The notes under the pieces are model-generated. The model saw only the letters and a program-made list of their open reading frames with translations. It did no database searches and was not told where the DNA came from. This document shows, piece after piece, positions 47,900 to 56,310 of a stretch of DNA of 64,000 bases; position 1 is the stretch's first letter, and the number at the start of each line of letters is the position of its first letter. Source of the stretch: Phycisphaeraceae bacterium (GTDB taxonomy: Bacteria > Planctomycetota > Phycisphaerae > Phycisphaerales > UBA1924). The stretch is taken from contig JAHBXL010000019.1 of NCBI GenBank assembly GCA_019636495.1, positions 40,536 to 104,535 of the forward strand, given 5' to 3'. Made by a program: the position numbers and the translations under genes.

Positions 47900-49620
47900 G
47901 CGGGCAGTTCAACATCGGCCCGTCGAAGGGCCCGCGCTTTCCGCGCGGCGATGATGCCGTGTCCGAATCCGCGGCGGCCGATCACGCCGCGGACTTCGAC
48001 GCACTGACCGACCTGTTCATGGGCGAGGTGAACGCGCCGCCGCCGCGGCCGGATGTGCACCCACCGGTGCGCCGCGCGCCGGTGCTTCGGCTTGCGAGCG
48101 AAGAAGACCTGAGCGATTGGGATGATGATGCCGACTCGCCGGACGCCGCCGCCGCCGCGCCTGCGGCGATTGCCCCGTTGCCGCCTTCGCCGCCACGGAT
48201 CGCCGCGACCGCGGCGCGCGGCCGCGACACAGCGCGCGGCGACGGCGCGCCGGCCCGTCCGAGCGCGGAACCCGCGATTGTCGAGTGCATCGTGCTGGGA
48301 AACCTGCCGGTGTACGGCGCGGCGTGGGCGGCGCAGTATGTCCGCGAGGTCGCTCGGGCCGCGGGCCGGCCCGTCGCCTACCTGCGCCTGCAGAGCGGCT
48401 ACGCGTCTGTCGAACTGGTCGGCGGCGGCGAATCCGCCGCGATTCAGGCGTTCGCATCGCTGGAAGACGCGGTCAAGCACGCCGCGGCGAGAACATACCG
48501 CTGGGTGTTGCGCGCCGACCTGGGCGAGGAGCCGCGCGTCGCCGCGAGCCCGATGGTGCGCGTCGTCACGCTGCTCACGGGTGTCGATGAGACCGCGGTG
48601 CTGGGCGCGTACACGTCGATCAAGTCGCTGGCATCCGAACTGTCGGCGGATGGAGACACGCGAGACGTCGCCATCCGCGTGGCCGTGATGGGCGCGACGC
48701 CCATGCAGGCCGAGCCCGCGTGCAAGCGCTTGGCCGATGCGGCAAGGCAGTTCCTCGGACGCGATGTGCAGTACGCCGTCTGTGGCGCGAAGGTCTCGGC
48801 CTCGCGGCCGGCAGACGTGCTCTTCAGCGGGCGCACCGAGATGCGCACCGCCGACGTCATGGCCCTGCTCTCGCAGACCCTTGCCGCGCCCGGCCAGGAG
48901 GCCGCGATCCCTGAAATGCCCAGCACCCCCACGCCCGCTGTCGAGCCCGCCGCGGCAGGTTCGCTCGATGAGTTGATCGAACGCCTCGCCCCTGTCGAGC
49001 CGGACACACTGCTCGATGATGTGTACGAGGACGAGCCCGCGCCTGCTCCGGCCGCTCGCGTGCCGGACCCAATGGCCACCGATCGCAAGCCCGTGCCCCG
49101 GTCGCCGGTTCCGCCGCCGATGGTGCCGGCGGTCGCCGCCGCGGCGACGGTTGCGCCGGTTCGCGCTCCGGAGCCTGTCGCACGGGCCGGCGCGTGCACA
49201 GAGCCCGAGCCTGTCGGCGCGCTGGCGCTGCTCCTTGAGGGTCTGCGTCCCGTGAGCGTGCTGTGCCCCTATGCGCCGGGCGTGGAACTCGCGCTCGACC
49301 CCGCGGGCGGCCTGCACCTGCTGGTGCGCACCGAGCCCGAGGATGGCGAGGACAGCGAGCAGCGCGCGCTCTCGCAGTTGCTTGTGGCCGGCTCCTGGGC
49401 CGAGGCCCACGCGATGCTGCTTGGGCCCGCGCTGGCGCAGGCGGGTGCTCCGGCGGCCTTCGCGCGGCCGATGCACGAGGCGCACAAGCCCGCGCTGCAC
49501 CTGTTCACCGACCGGCCCAAGCGGTCCCGCCGCCTGCTGGAGACCGATGTCCGCATCCACCTGCTGGCGCGGGTGAACATCGGCGGCCAGAGCGGGTGGT
49601 ACTGCACCGAGTTGAACTGA
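47896..49620 (+). CDS. Partner of the ParA-CBM48 protein; MinD/FlhG-like domain without a P-loop
   Basis: A 574-residue protein whose ATG overlaps the ParA-gene stop. It has an acidic, disordered N-terminus (~1-115). The central domain (~120-335) resembles the MinD/FlhG fold, with VECIVLGNLPVYGAAWAAQY where the P-loop strand would be and VVTLLTGVDETAVLGAYTSIKSL like the switch region; AVCGAKVSAS follows FLGRDVQY. No G-KGG-GKT motif exists, so it is probably a pseudo-ATPase. A long Pro/Ala linker leads to a C-terminal domain (~440-574) with no recognised family. It likely binds and regulates the upstream ATPase. Confidence 0.75.
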   Translation: MSGQFNIGPSKGPRFPRGDDAVSESAAADHAADFDALTDLFMGEVNAPPPRPDVHPPVRRAPVLRLASEEDLSDWDDDADSPDAAAAAPAAIAPLPPSPPRIAATAARGRDTARGDGAPARPSAEPAIVECIVLGNLPVYGAAWAAQYVREVARAAGRPVAYLRLQSGYASVELVGGGESAAIQAFASLEDAVKHAAARTYRWVLRADLGEEPRVAASPMVRVVTLLTGVDETAVLGAYTSIKSLASELSADGDTRDVAIRVAVMGATPMQAEPACKRLADAARQFLGRDVQYAVCGAKVSASRPADVLFSGRTEMRTADVMALLSQTLAAPGQEAAIPEMPSTPTPAVEPAAAGSLDELIERLAPVEPDTLLDDVYEDEPAPAPAARVPDPMATDRKPVPRSPVPPPMVPAVAAAATVAPVRAPEPVARAGACTEPEPVGALALLLEGLRPVSVLCPYAPGVELALDPAGGLHLLVRTEPEDGEDSEQRALSQLLVAGSWAEAHAMLLGPALAQAGAPAAFARPMHEAHKPALHLFTDRPKRSRRLLETDVRIHLLARVNIGGQSGWYCTELN

Positions 49621-49623
49621 ATC

Positions 49624-50298
49624 TCAGGGTCGTGTGCCGCGACCTGCGCCCTGCCGCTTCGGCGCTTCTGGGTGAGCATCGACTGCTTGTTCCATCGCCG
49701 CCCGCACAAGCGCCCGGATTGCCCATCGCTTGATGCGCCGTGCCTCCGCGGCATCGAGGCCGAGAACATCCTGAAACACGATCATCGACTCGAGGCCGAA
49801 CACCAGCGACAGCGCGGCTCGGAGGTTGCGGTATGTGCGCAACGGGAGTCGCCACCGCACGGGCACGAGGGCCGCCTCGATGAGCGGCTCGCGGCGGTTC
49901 TGGCGGAGCGGGATGGCCGGCGAAACAACACGGGATTCGCTGACCGATCGCTGCAGCGAGGCCGCGAGCATCAGGCGCAGTTGCCGCTCGTTGCGGTACG
50001 ACATGTCGTGCAGCGCGGCCTCGGCCTTGTCAACGCGGGCGACGGGGTCTTCGGACTCGTCGTCGCCGAAGAGTGCGAAGGGGTCGGGGGCATCATCATC
50101 GATGGGCGCTTCAACCAGCAGCGACTCGATGGTCGGAAAGTACCGATAGGCCGTCGCGCGGGAGACCATCGCTTCCGCGGCGACATCATCAATGGTGGGC
50201 GTCTTGCCCTGCTTGAGCAGCCGCGAGGCCGCGCTCAGCAGGTCCTTGCGCGTGCGGTGACGCTGGTTGTATCGCCTGTGTGCGGATGGCGTGGGCAT
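49624..50298 (-). CDS. TetR-family transcriptional regulator
   Basis: A 224-residue regulator. The HTH is at about residues 15-60: RKDLLSAASRLLKQGKTPTIDDVAAEAMVSRATAYRYFPTIESLL (quoted in part), which matches the TetR DNA-binding consensus. The C-terminal ligand domain is helical and unrecognised. An upstream GTG at 50316 would overlap the acetyltransferase stop; I preferred the ATG at 50298. It is the last gene of a three-gene operon and probably binds the palindrome at 51653-51668, making it autoregulatory. Confidence 0.86.
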   Translation of the reverse strand: MPTPSAHRRYNQRHRTRKDLLSAASRLLKQGKTPTIDDVAAEAMVSRATAYRYFPTIESLLVEAPIDDDAPDPFALFGDDESEDPVARVDKAEAALHDMSYRNERQLRLMLAASLQRSVSESRVVSPAIPLRQNRREPLIEAALVPVRWRLPLRTYRNLRAALSLVFGLESMIVFQDVLGLDAAEARRIKRWAIRALVRAAMEQAVDAHPEAPKRQGAGRGTRP

Positions 50299-50309
50299 GG
50301 GGGCTCGCT

Positions 50310-51176
50310 TCAGCACTGAATGGAGGGGAGCGCGGGGCCGGTCGCGGCCGCGTAGGGACCGATGGCCATGGCGTTGAGGACCTTGGCGACGCGGAAGCCG
50401 CGGGCAAGCGCAGCGCGGAAGAGGTCGCCCTGACTCATCGGCACGATGATGACGGCCATCGGCGGCGGGACGCTGCGCGCGGTGTGCGCGGCGAGAGCAA
50501 GAAGATCGTCGTTGGTCTCGGCGGCGGAATGGCCGAAGAGCGTCGCGATCTGATACGCGACCACGCGGTTGTCGCGCACGCGGACAAACGCGGGCAGGCC
50601 CATGGCCAGCAGCGCGGCGGCATCGTTGGCCCGGGAGATGACGTGGTGCCGTTGCGAGAGCGCGGCGATGGCGGGAAGGTCGCCGGGTGTGGCGGGGCGG
50701 CAGGCGGGGTCATTGATGTCGGCCGGGCGCGGGTGCATCAGCGCGGCGGTGTCGCGCCACTCAAAGCCGAGCGAGGCATAGAGCGAGAGCGAGGTCGTGT
50801 TGATCGCCTCCTGGAAGAGGCGGAGGGAGAAGTCGTCGCCGCGGCGGCGGCGGGCCTCATCGATGGCCCACTGCATGAGCGTGCGGCCGATGCCCTTGGA
50901 CTGGATGGTCGGATCGACGGTGATGGGGCCGACGCCGCAGACCTCATCGGCGTGGAGCAGAAAGTTGGAACCGAGGATGCGGCCGTTGTCGATGGCGGCG
51001 ATGCCGGTGTAGTCGGGACGATTGATGACCCCGCCGATGATCAGGCGGCCGACATCGTGCGTGGGAACATCGGGCGGGACGTTGTGCCGCTCGTGGAGGG
51101 TGTTGAAGGCGAGGTGGCAGATGCTGGCGAGGTCGTCGGTGTGTTCGGGGCGCGTGGGGATGAGTTGGATGGGCAT
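50310..51176 (-). CDS. GNAT-family N-acetyltransferase (possibly two-domain)
   Basis: A 288-residue protein starting at the ATG at 51176. The first half is a GNAT domain with the acetyl-CoA motif VGPITVDPTIQSKGIGRTLM and SLYASLGFEWRD. The second half (from PATPGDLPAIAALSQ) looks like a degenerate second GNAT repeat without the pyrophosphate loop. It could modify a small amine or antibiotic. It belongs to the SnoaL-GNAT-TetR operon. Confidence 0.86.
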   Translation of the reverse strand: MPIQLIPTRPEHTDDLASICHLAFNTLHERHNVPPDVPTHDVGRLIIGGVINRPDYTGIAAIDNGRILGSNFLLHADEVCGVGPITVDPTIQSKGIGRTLMQWAIDEARRRRGDDFSLRLFQEAINTTSLSLYASLGFEWRDTAALMHPRPADINDPACRPATPGDLPAIAALSQRHHVISRANDAAALLAMGLPAFVRVRDNRVVAYQIATLFGHSAAETNDDLLALAAHTARSVPPPMAVIIVPMSQGDLFRAALARGFRVAKVLNAMAIGPYAAATGPALPSIQC

Positions 51177-51199
51177 GGGTTTGGGAACCTCGGGGGGGG

Positions 51200-51622
51200 T
51201 CAGTTCTGTGGGAGTTGCTGGATGATCGCGGCCATGTCGAGCCAGACCTGCTCGCGCTGGATCTGACCATCGTCGGCGAACTCGATGACGTGGAGCAGGC
51301 GGAACTTCAGCGGACGGTTGCGACCTTCGAGGCCGAATGGGCGGCCGGGTGCACGGCCCTCCCACATGGATTCGTCGACGAGGAAGCGGTCGCCGTAAAG
51401 CCGCTTGATCACCGTGACCTTGCTCTCGGCAAGGTCATTGAAGGTCTGCTCGTAGAAGCGGCGGGCGGCATCGCGGCCGCGGGACGGGCCCGGTGGCCAG
51501 CCGACGATGTCGTGCACGGCATCGGGCGCGAGCGTGGCCAGGACGCCCTCGACGTTGTCGGTGGCCTCATGGTGGAAGTGCTCATCGATCTTGCGGTCCA
51601 TGTCGGCGGGGGAGATGGGCAT
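51200..51622 (-). CDS. SnoaL/NTF2-like protein
   Basis: A 140-residue SnoaL-like polyketide-cyclase/NTF2-fold protein: MDRKIDEHFHHEATDNVEGVLATL, the conserved GRDAARRFYEQTF, VIKRLYGDRFLVDESMW and FRLLHVIEFADDGQI. Members are cyclases, isomerases or ligand binders; no clear catalytic residue set is visible. AGGAG lies about 9 nt before the ATG. It is the first gene downstream of the palindrome-bearing promoter. Confidence 0.85.
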   Translation of the reverse strand: MPISPADMDRKIDEHFHHEATDNVEGVLATLAPDAVHDIVGWPPGPSRGRDAARRFYEQTFNDLAESKVTVIKRLYGDRFLVDESMWEGRAPGRPFGLEGRNRPLKFRLLHVIEFADDGQIQREQVWLDMAAIIQQLPQN

Positions 51623-51645
51623 GGGGGGGCTCCTGGAATGAACGG

Positions 51646-51674
51646 AGCATAATGAGACAAATGTCTCAAGTCAA
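51646..51674 (-). promoter_or_regulatory. Sigma-70-type promoter of the SnoaL-GNAT-TetR operon
   Basis: On the minus strand a -35 box TTGACT and a -10 box TATGCT are separated by exactly 17 nt. The SnoaL start codon lies 23 nt after the -10. The promoter matches the consensus TTGACA-17-TATAAT at 4-5 positions in each box. The spacer is almost wholly occupied by the palindromic operator. Confidence 0.7.
51653..51668. promoter_or_regulatory. 16-bp palindromic operator (TGAGAC-AAAT-GTCTCA)
   Basis: A perfect 6-bp inverted repeat with a 4-nt centre sits in the spacer between the -35 and -10 boxes. Occupancy would block RNA polymerase. TetR proteins bind such palindromes, and the operon itself encodes a TetR, so autorepression is the simple reading. 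Confidence 0.68.
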
Positions 51675-51739
51675 GACCTGGGTATCGAAAGGGATGGGCC
51701 GCGGGAGTGTCGAGCGGTCGCCCGGCCCATCGCGGCATG

Positions 51740-51766
51740 AGAAAACCCCGGCTCGGGGCCGGGGTT
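51740..51766 (-). terminator. Intrinsic terminator of clpX
   Basis: On the minus strand a 9-bp stem AACCCCGGC / GCCGGGGTT with a 5-nt loop is followed by TTTTCTC. It lies about 80 nt after the clpX stop and points in the clpX direction. Confidence 0.8.
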
Positions 51767-51843
51767 CGGTCAGGTCGTTGAAGAGTGTCGGCGGCTCGAA
51801 ATCGACCGCACCTTGCCCGGGCAGGATGCCCGGGTCACGGAGA

Positions 51844-53229
51844 TCAGGCCGTTTCCTTGCGCTTGACACGCAGGTCGGCCAGGCGCTTGGGGACGTGCAC
51901 ATCGGACTCGTCGATGATGTACTCCGCGCCGCGGTTGTCCATCTCGGGCAGGTCGTACATCAGGCCCATCATGACCTCTTCCATCACGGCGCGCAGGCCG
52001 CGGGCGCCGGTGTCGCGCGAGAGCGCCCGCGCGGCGATGGCGCGGAGCGCATCGGGCGTGAACGTCAGGCTCGAGTTCTCGATGCTGAACAGGTGCTGGT
52101 ACTGCCGCAGGATCGCGTTCCGCGGCTCGGTGAGCACGTTGACCATCGCGTCCTCTGTCAGCGGCATCAGCGGGGCGATCACCGGCAGGCGGCCCACCAG
52201 TTCGGGGATCATGCCGAACTCGATCACGTCGTCGGGCGTCACCTGGCTCAGCACCGCGGCCCTTTCGGCCTCTTCGCTGCGCGTGTCGCCGTGCTGCACG
52301 AAGCCGATGCGTTTCTTGCCCACGCGGCGGCGGATGATGTCTTCGATCCCCACGAACGTGCCGCCGCAGATGAACAGGATGTGCGACGTGTCCATCTGGA
52401 TGTACTGCTGCTCGGGGTGCTTGCGGCCGCCCTGCGGCGGGACGTTCGCGACCGTGCCCTCGAGCATCTTCAGCAGCGACTGCTGCACACCCTCGCCCGA
52501 CACATCGCGCGTGATCGAGACGTTGTGCGAGGTCTTGCCGATCTTGTCGATCTCGTCGATGTAGATGATGCCCCGCTGCGCGGCCTCGAGGTCAAAGTCC
52601 GCGGCCTGCAGCAGTTTCAGCAGCAGGTTCTCCACGTCCTCGCCGACATAGCCCGCCTCGGTCAGGGTCGTCGCATCGCCGATTGCGAACGGCACGTTCA
52701 GGATCCGCGCCAGCGTGCGGGCGAGCAGCGTCTTGCCCGAGCCGGTCGGCCCGATGAGCATGATGTTGCTCTTGTCCAGTTCGATGCTGGTCTCTTCCTT
52801 CTCCGAGTGCAGCAACCGCTTGTAGTGCGTGTGCACCGCGACGGAGAGGGCGCGCTTGGCCTGGTCCTGCCCGATCACGTATTGATCGAGATACTCCTTG
52901 ATCGACCGCGGCGTCGGGATGGTCTGGAACATGGCGCCCGCGGACGAGACCCGCCGGCGCTCCTGCTTGAAGATGTTCTGGCACAGGTCCGTGCAGTTGG
53001 CGCAGATGTACACGTCCGAAGGCCCCTCGACCATCGGGCCCACGTCGCGGCTGGTCTTGCCGCAGAACGAGCAGGTCGTGACCTTGCGGCCGCGGAAGCC
53101 GGTGTCGCCACCGCCACCCCCGCTCCCCCCGGCACCGCCGCCGGCACCCCCTGCGCCGCCGCCTCCCCCGCGCCCCGCGCCGGAACCAAAGTCGGAAGGG
53201 GGAAGACCGTCGCGCGTGCCCTTGGCCAT
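51844..53229 (-). CDS. clpX: ATP-dependent Clp protease ATP-binding subunit ClpX
   Basis: ClpX unfolds substrates and feeds them to ClpP. The 461-residue protein has a zinc-binding domain (CSFC at 53-56, CANC at 76-79), Walker A GPTGSGKT (160-167), the IYIDEIDKI Walker B, the GYVGEDVE and [10 protein letters not shown] loops, and the sensor-2 region. Pore loop GYVG and the IGF-type ClpP loop (KRIGFVQ) are present. Residues 15-41 are almost pure Gly (with Ala/Ser) before the zinc domain, which is unusual for ClpX. The clpP gene is not adjacent. Confidence 0.96.
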   Translation of the reverse strand: MAKGTRDGLPPSDFGSGAGRGGGGGAGGAGGGAGGSGGGGGDTGFRGRKVTTCSFCGKTSRDVGPMVEGPSDVYICANCTDLCQNIFKQERRRVSSAGAMFQTIPTPRSIKEYLDQYVIGQDQAKRALSVAVHTHYKRLLHSEKEETSIELDKSNIMLIGPTGSGKTLLARTLARILNVPFAIGDATTLTEAGYVGEDVENLLLKLLQAADFDLEAAQRGIIYIDEIDKIGKTSHNVSITRDVSGEGVQQSLLKMLEGTVANVPPQGGRKHPEQQYIQMDTSHILFICGGTFVGIEDIIRRRVGKKRIGFVQHGDTRSEEAERAAVLSQVTPDDVIEFGMIPELVGRLPVIAPLMPLTEDAMVNVLTEPRNAILRQYQHLFSIENSSLTFTPDALRAIAARALSRDTGARGLRAVMEEVMMGLMYDLPEMDNRGAEYIIDESDVHVPKRLADLRVKRKETA

Positions 53230-53282
53230 GGACGCCTCAAAAAGAAGCCGCGGCGGGGCCGCGGGTGGTGCGTGAATCGTCA

Positions 53283-53307
53283 ATCCGCCGCTTCTGTATC
53301 GGCGGAT
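53283..53307 (-). other. Hairpin in the clpX upstream region
   Basis: A perfect 8-bp inverted repeat ATCCGCCG / CGGCGGAT with a 9-nt loop lies about 54 nt upstream of the clpX start. It may be a leader structure or an operator. The surrounding 290 nt to the next gene hold no recognisable coding sequence. Confidence 0.35.
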
Positions 53308-53515
53308 GGCTCGCTGCCCTGCACTCCCGCGCCCGGGGTGGCCCACGTACTACGGGCGAACCCGTCGGCCCCGGGCACGCGATGCGAGGAAGCGACTCCG
53401 TCCGATTGTACCGCTCCGATCCGTGCATGTGGGGCGGAGCGCAGGAAACGCGCCTCGGGGCTGGTCCCTTTCGGCGTTACAGTTGTTCCAGGCGTTCGCC
53501 GAAACGGACTCGCTC

Positions 53516-53995
53516 TCAGGGCGGCGGCTTTCGGTCGTAGGGGCCCGGCGGCGTCGGCGGTTGCGGGGGATGGGGGTGCGGTGGCGAACCGGGGGCAGCG
53601 GGCGGAACGGCCGGGTTGGTCGGCAACGGGGCACCGGTGAGATCGAATCCGGGCTTGGCCCGAAGTTCTGAGGTTGCAGCGCGAGGCGCGGGCGGGCGCG
53701 TCGGCCGCGGCGTCGGGGTCGCCGCGTTCGAGCCGGTGTTCGCGGCGAACTTCGCGGTCAGCGCGCGGCGTGCGGACTCGTACTCCTCGGTAGAGAGTTC
53801 GCCGCGCTTGTGCATCTGTCGGAGGTCGCCGATCCAGTTGTCGGCGCCGTGCTTGTCCTTGGCCAGCATGCGCTTGCGTACGAGGAGGATCAGAGCGCCC
53901 AGGAGCAGCACGGCCACGATCAGCACGCCGACCCAGATTACGACGTCGGTGGATGTCGACGTGGCGGCGCCGGGCGGTGGGAGCGGGCTTGGCAT
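53516..53995 (-). CDS. Membrane-anchored SHOCT-domain protein
   Basis: A 159-residue protein with one membrane helix (VVIWVGVLIVAVLLLGALILLV, residues ~19-40), then a SHOCT-type short domain DLRQMHKRGELSTEEYESARRAL (~57-79), then a long Pro-rich tail. SHOCT domains are short oligomerisation/membrane-linked modules. Its ATG shares one base with the upstream stop (TGATG), indicating coupling to the gene before it. Function unknown. Confidence 0.78.
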   Translation of the reverse strand: MPSPLPPPGAATSTSTDVVIWVGVLIVAVLLLGALILLVRKRMLAKDKHGADNWIGDLRQMHKRGELSTEEYESARRALTAKFAANTGSNAATPTPRPTRPPAPRAATSELRAKPGFDLTGAPLPTNPAVPPAAPGSPPHPHPPQPPTPPGPYDRKPPP

Positions 53996-54831
53996 CAGGA
54001 CCAGCCGCCGGCGACGATGTGGTCGCGGATGGGGGAGAGCACCTTGGGCTCGACGAAGCGGTCCAGCAGGTCGTGGGCCGCGATACGAATCTCGCCGAGC
54101 ACGGCCGGCAGGTGCGCGATGTCCGAGAACGGACCGAATCGCCGGACGATGAGGTAGAGGCTGATGGGCTCGTCGCCGCCGGCCTGGCGCGCGGCGTGCG
54201 ATCCGTTTCCGGCCGCGGCGAGCGCGGGGCGGTGGGCCGAGCGTGTCTTGACTTCCACGTGCGCCTGCATGTTGAGGGACTCGTCCAGCGCGACGCCGAA
54301 GACCGGCTGGCAATCCACCGGGACAAACGCGGCGCGGCGGCCCGGCGCCATCACGCCTTTGGCCTCCGCCGCGGCCAGCCCGGCCAGCGGAGTTCCGGAC
54401 ATCAGCGCTTCGCACACGATCGCGTCGTGGTTGCCGCCCGCGGCAAGATCGAAACCGAGCAGGACCTCGACGCTGTCGATGTCCAGCGCGCTGATGTCGA
54501 GGTAGTACGGCGCGGCCTCGATGACGGCGGTGTGCAGCGCGTAGGCATCGTCCCACTCGCGCGGGCAGACGCTCCCGGCACGCACGCTGGTGCGCCGGAC
54601 CGCGACCCACTCCTGCTGCGCGGGCCGTTCGGACGTGCCGCCATCGGGACCATCGGACTCGAGCGCGAGTTCGTTCTGATAGCGGCGGAAGCGAGCAAGG
54701 TTCGGGCGCTGGCGGCGCAGACGATCGAACAACCCGAGGACCGTTTCGCGCCGCGTGGGCAGGTCCATCTTGAGGTTCAACCGCAGGTTGACGTAGTACG
54801 CGGCGGTCGTTGCCGCGAAACGCATGGGCAT
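53995..54831 (-). CDS. Conserved hypothetical protein (probably planctomycete-specific)
   Basis: A 278-residue cytosolic protein with no motif I recognise. It has a Leu/Arg-rich helical N-terminus (VLGLFDRLRRQRPNLARF), a likely beta-rich centre (YLDISALDIDSVEVLLGFDL, FVPVDCQPVFGVALDE) and a conserved-looking end LLDRFVEPKVLSPIRDHIV. The stop is fused to the SHOCT start. A second ATG at 54825 is equally possible. Genes for a HAD phosphatase and an acylphosphatase lie upstream on the same strand. Confidence 0.72.
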   Translation of the reverse strand: MPMRFAATTAAYYVNLRLNLKMDLPTRRETVLGLFDRLRRQRPNLARFRRYQNELALESDGPDGGTSERPAQQEWVAVRRTSVRAGSVCPREWDDAYALHTAVIEAAPYYLDISALDIDSVEVLLGFDLAAGGNHDAIVCEALMSGTPLAGLAAAEAKGVMAPGRRAAFVPVDCQPVFGVALDESLNMQAHVEVKTRSAHRPALAAAGNGSHAARQAGGDEPISLYLIVRRFGPFSDIAHLPAVLGEIRIAAHDLLDRFVEPKVLSPIRDHIVAGGWS

Positions 54832-54896
54832 GGCGGGTCTCTCCGTCCCGGGCGCGAAGTGTACCGCCAGCGGGGGGTTGCGGGAACGGGCTCCCC

Positions 54897-55589
54897 TCAG
54901 AACGAGAGAAGCCAGTCCGCCGCGGCGGCGGCGTCGGAGAGATCGGGGAGGACCAGATCGGCCCCGGCCTGTCGGAGCGCATCAATGGAGAACATGCCGG
55001 TGGCGACCGCGAGGGCACGGAGCCCGTTGACTTTGGCGCAGCGAACATCGTGCGGGGTGTCGCCGATGATGGCGCAGCGTGCAGGGTCGGCGTCGCGTCC
55101 GAAGCGGGCGCGGTAGCGAGCCAGCGCGACCGGCGGCAGGTGGGTGCGGTCGGGCGGATCGTGCGGGGATTCATCGCCCCATGCCGCGATGGGAAATCGA
55201 GCGGGGTCGATGCCGCAGGCGCGGAGTTTGATCGAGCCCGTGTCGGCGTAGTTGCCGGTCAGCAGGCCGAGCGCGGCGCGCGATTCGAGCAGGTCGAGTA
55301 GCCGCGGCACGCCGGGGAGCGCGCGGGCGGTCGGTGTCTGCGGGAGTTTCTCGGTCAGATGTCGCCGATACCCACTGCGCAGGTTCGCGGCGTTGGGGGG
55401 GGTGTCAGGCAGGCGGTTGGCAATCAGCAGGTCCCGGACGATGAGCGGGTCGAGCCGGCCCGCGTACTCGACTCCGGTGGAGGAAAACTCGGGGCCGAAG
55501 AGTTCCCGCCCCGCGGCCTCCATGGCGCGGATGCCCACGCCGCTTGTGGAGATGAGCGTCGCATCGATGTCGAACAGCATCAGGTGCAT
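54897..55589 (-). CDS. HAD-superfamily phosphatase (phosphoglycolate phosphatase-like)
   Basis: A 230-residue HAD hydrolase with both motif I Asp residues (LFDIDATLIST), a four-helix cap with YAGRLDPLIVRDLL, LLTGNYADTGSIKL (motif II region), and IGDTPHDVRCAK for motif IV. The cap type resembles Gph/PGP. The substrate is probably a small phosphate ester. It follows the acylphosphatase gene by 14 nt, and the pair may be co-transcribed with the two genes downstream. Confidence 0.9.
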   Translation of the reverse strand: MHLMLFDIDATLISTSGVGIRAMEAAGRELFGPEFSSTGVEYAGRLDPLIVRDLLIANRLPDTPPNAANLRSGYRRHLTEKLPQTPTARALPGVPRLLDLLESRAALGLLTGNYADTGSIKLRACGIDPARFPIAAWGDESPHDPPDRTHLPPVALARYRARFGRDADPARCAIIGDTPHDVRCAKVNGLRALAVATGMFSIDALRQAGADLVLPDLSDAAAAADWLLSF

Positions 55590-55603
55590 GTCGTGTGGCG
55601 TCC

Positions 55604-55870
55604 CTAGCGGCGGACCTCGAAGGCTCGTTCGCCGGCGTGCTCGGGCACCTCGGCCCGGTCGGCACGGTTGATGTTGCGGCCCATGCGGTCGGCGATGCGT
55701 GCCAGAAGCGTATCGACCTCTGTCGCCGCACCCTGCGCCTCAAGAAGCACGGTTCCGTCCGCCAGGTTCCGGACAAAGCCGGAAACCGGAAGGCCCCTTG
55801 CGCACCATGCGGCGGTGGCGCGGAAGCCAACACCCTGGACACGGCCGGAGTAGACAACGCGGATGCGCAT
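55604..55870 (-). CDS. acyP: Acylphosphatase
   Basis: An 88-residue acylphosphatase that hydrolyses acyl phosphates such as acetyl phosphate or 1,3-bisphosphoglycerate. It has the signature GRVQGVGFRATAAWCARG with the catalytic Arg and GFVRNLADGTVLLEAQG with the catalytic Asn. The ATG at 55870 gives the normal family length. It heads the acylphosphatase-HAD-unknown-SHOCT run, divergent from dnaG. Confidence 0.94.
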   Translation of the reverse strand: MRIRVVYSGRVQGVGFRATAAWCARGLPVSGFVRNLADGTVLLEAQGAATEVDTLLARIADRMGRNINRADRAEVPEHAGERAFEVRR

Positions 55871-56310
55871 CGGGCGGGACGGTAGGGAAGGCGATGACGG
55901 ACATCCGTTCGCATTCGGGTTGGATGCACCGCGTCCTGGCGTGTTCTCGGACGCGCATCGGAAAACTTGGAGGGTTTGTGCTGAAGTTGCGGGAGTTGTT
56001 TGACGCACCGCAATGCCGTGCTACCTTTCAGGCGTCTGGGAAGGTCGCCCAACCCAGGATCCATCGGGCCAGAGACGGCGTCCGTGCCGATCATCTCCGG
56101 GATCAATCGTTTTCGGGCGACCGACTCGCGACATCCTCCGGACTCCCGGCTTTTTTCGAGCCGAGGAGTGTTGCGGCGTCTGCTGCCGCGTGTTCGGTCG
56201 GACGGTGATCGCGAGACCCAAGCATCTTCGAGAGTGTCGAGTGCTCGTGAGGGCCGCGTCGTCTGTGTGTGCGATGCGCGGCGGGTTCCGAAGTGCTGGG
56301 TTCAGATCGC
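55871..56310. promoter_or_regulatory. Divergent promoter region for acyP and dnaG-rpoD
   Basis: A 440-nt non-coding stretch. A possible plus-strand promoter is TTGACG at 56000-56005 with TACCTT at 56022-56027 (16-nt spacer), about 280 nt before dnaG. It is weak, and no other convincing site was found. No hairpin, RNA or short gene is visible. Confidence 0.3.

Noticed and set aside
47104..49560. 818-codon open frame antisense to the ParA system genes
   Set aside because: High-GC antisense frame; Arg/Ala/Gly-rich composition, no motif, and both genes on the plus strand have clear domain homology.
53469..53504. 8-bp inverted repeat TTTCGGCG / CGCCGAAA after the SHOCT gene as a terminator
   Set aside because: The loop is 20 nt and no T-run follows; left out as a feature.
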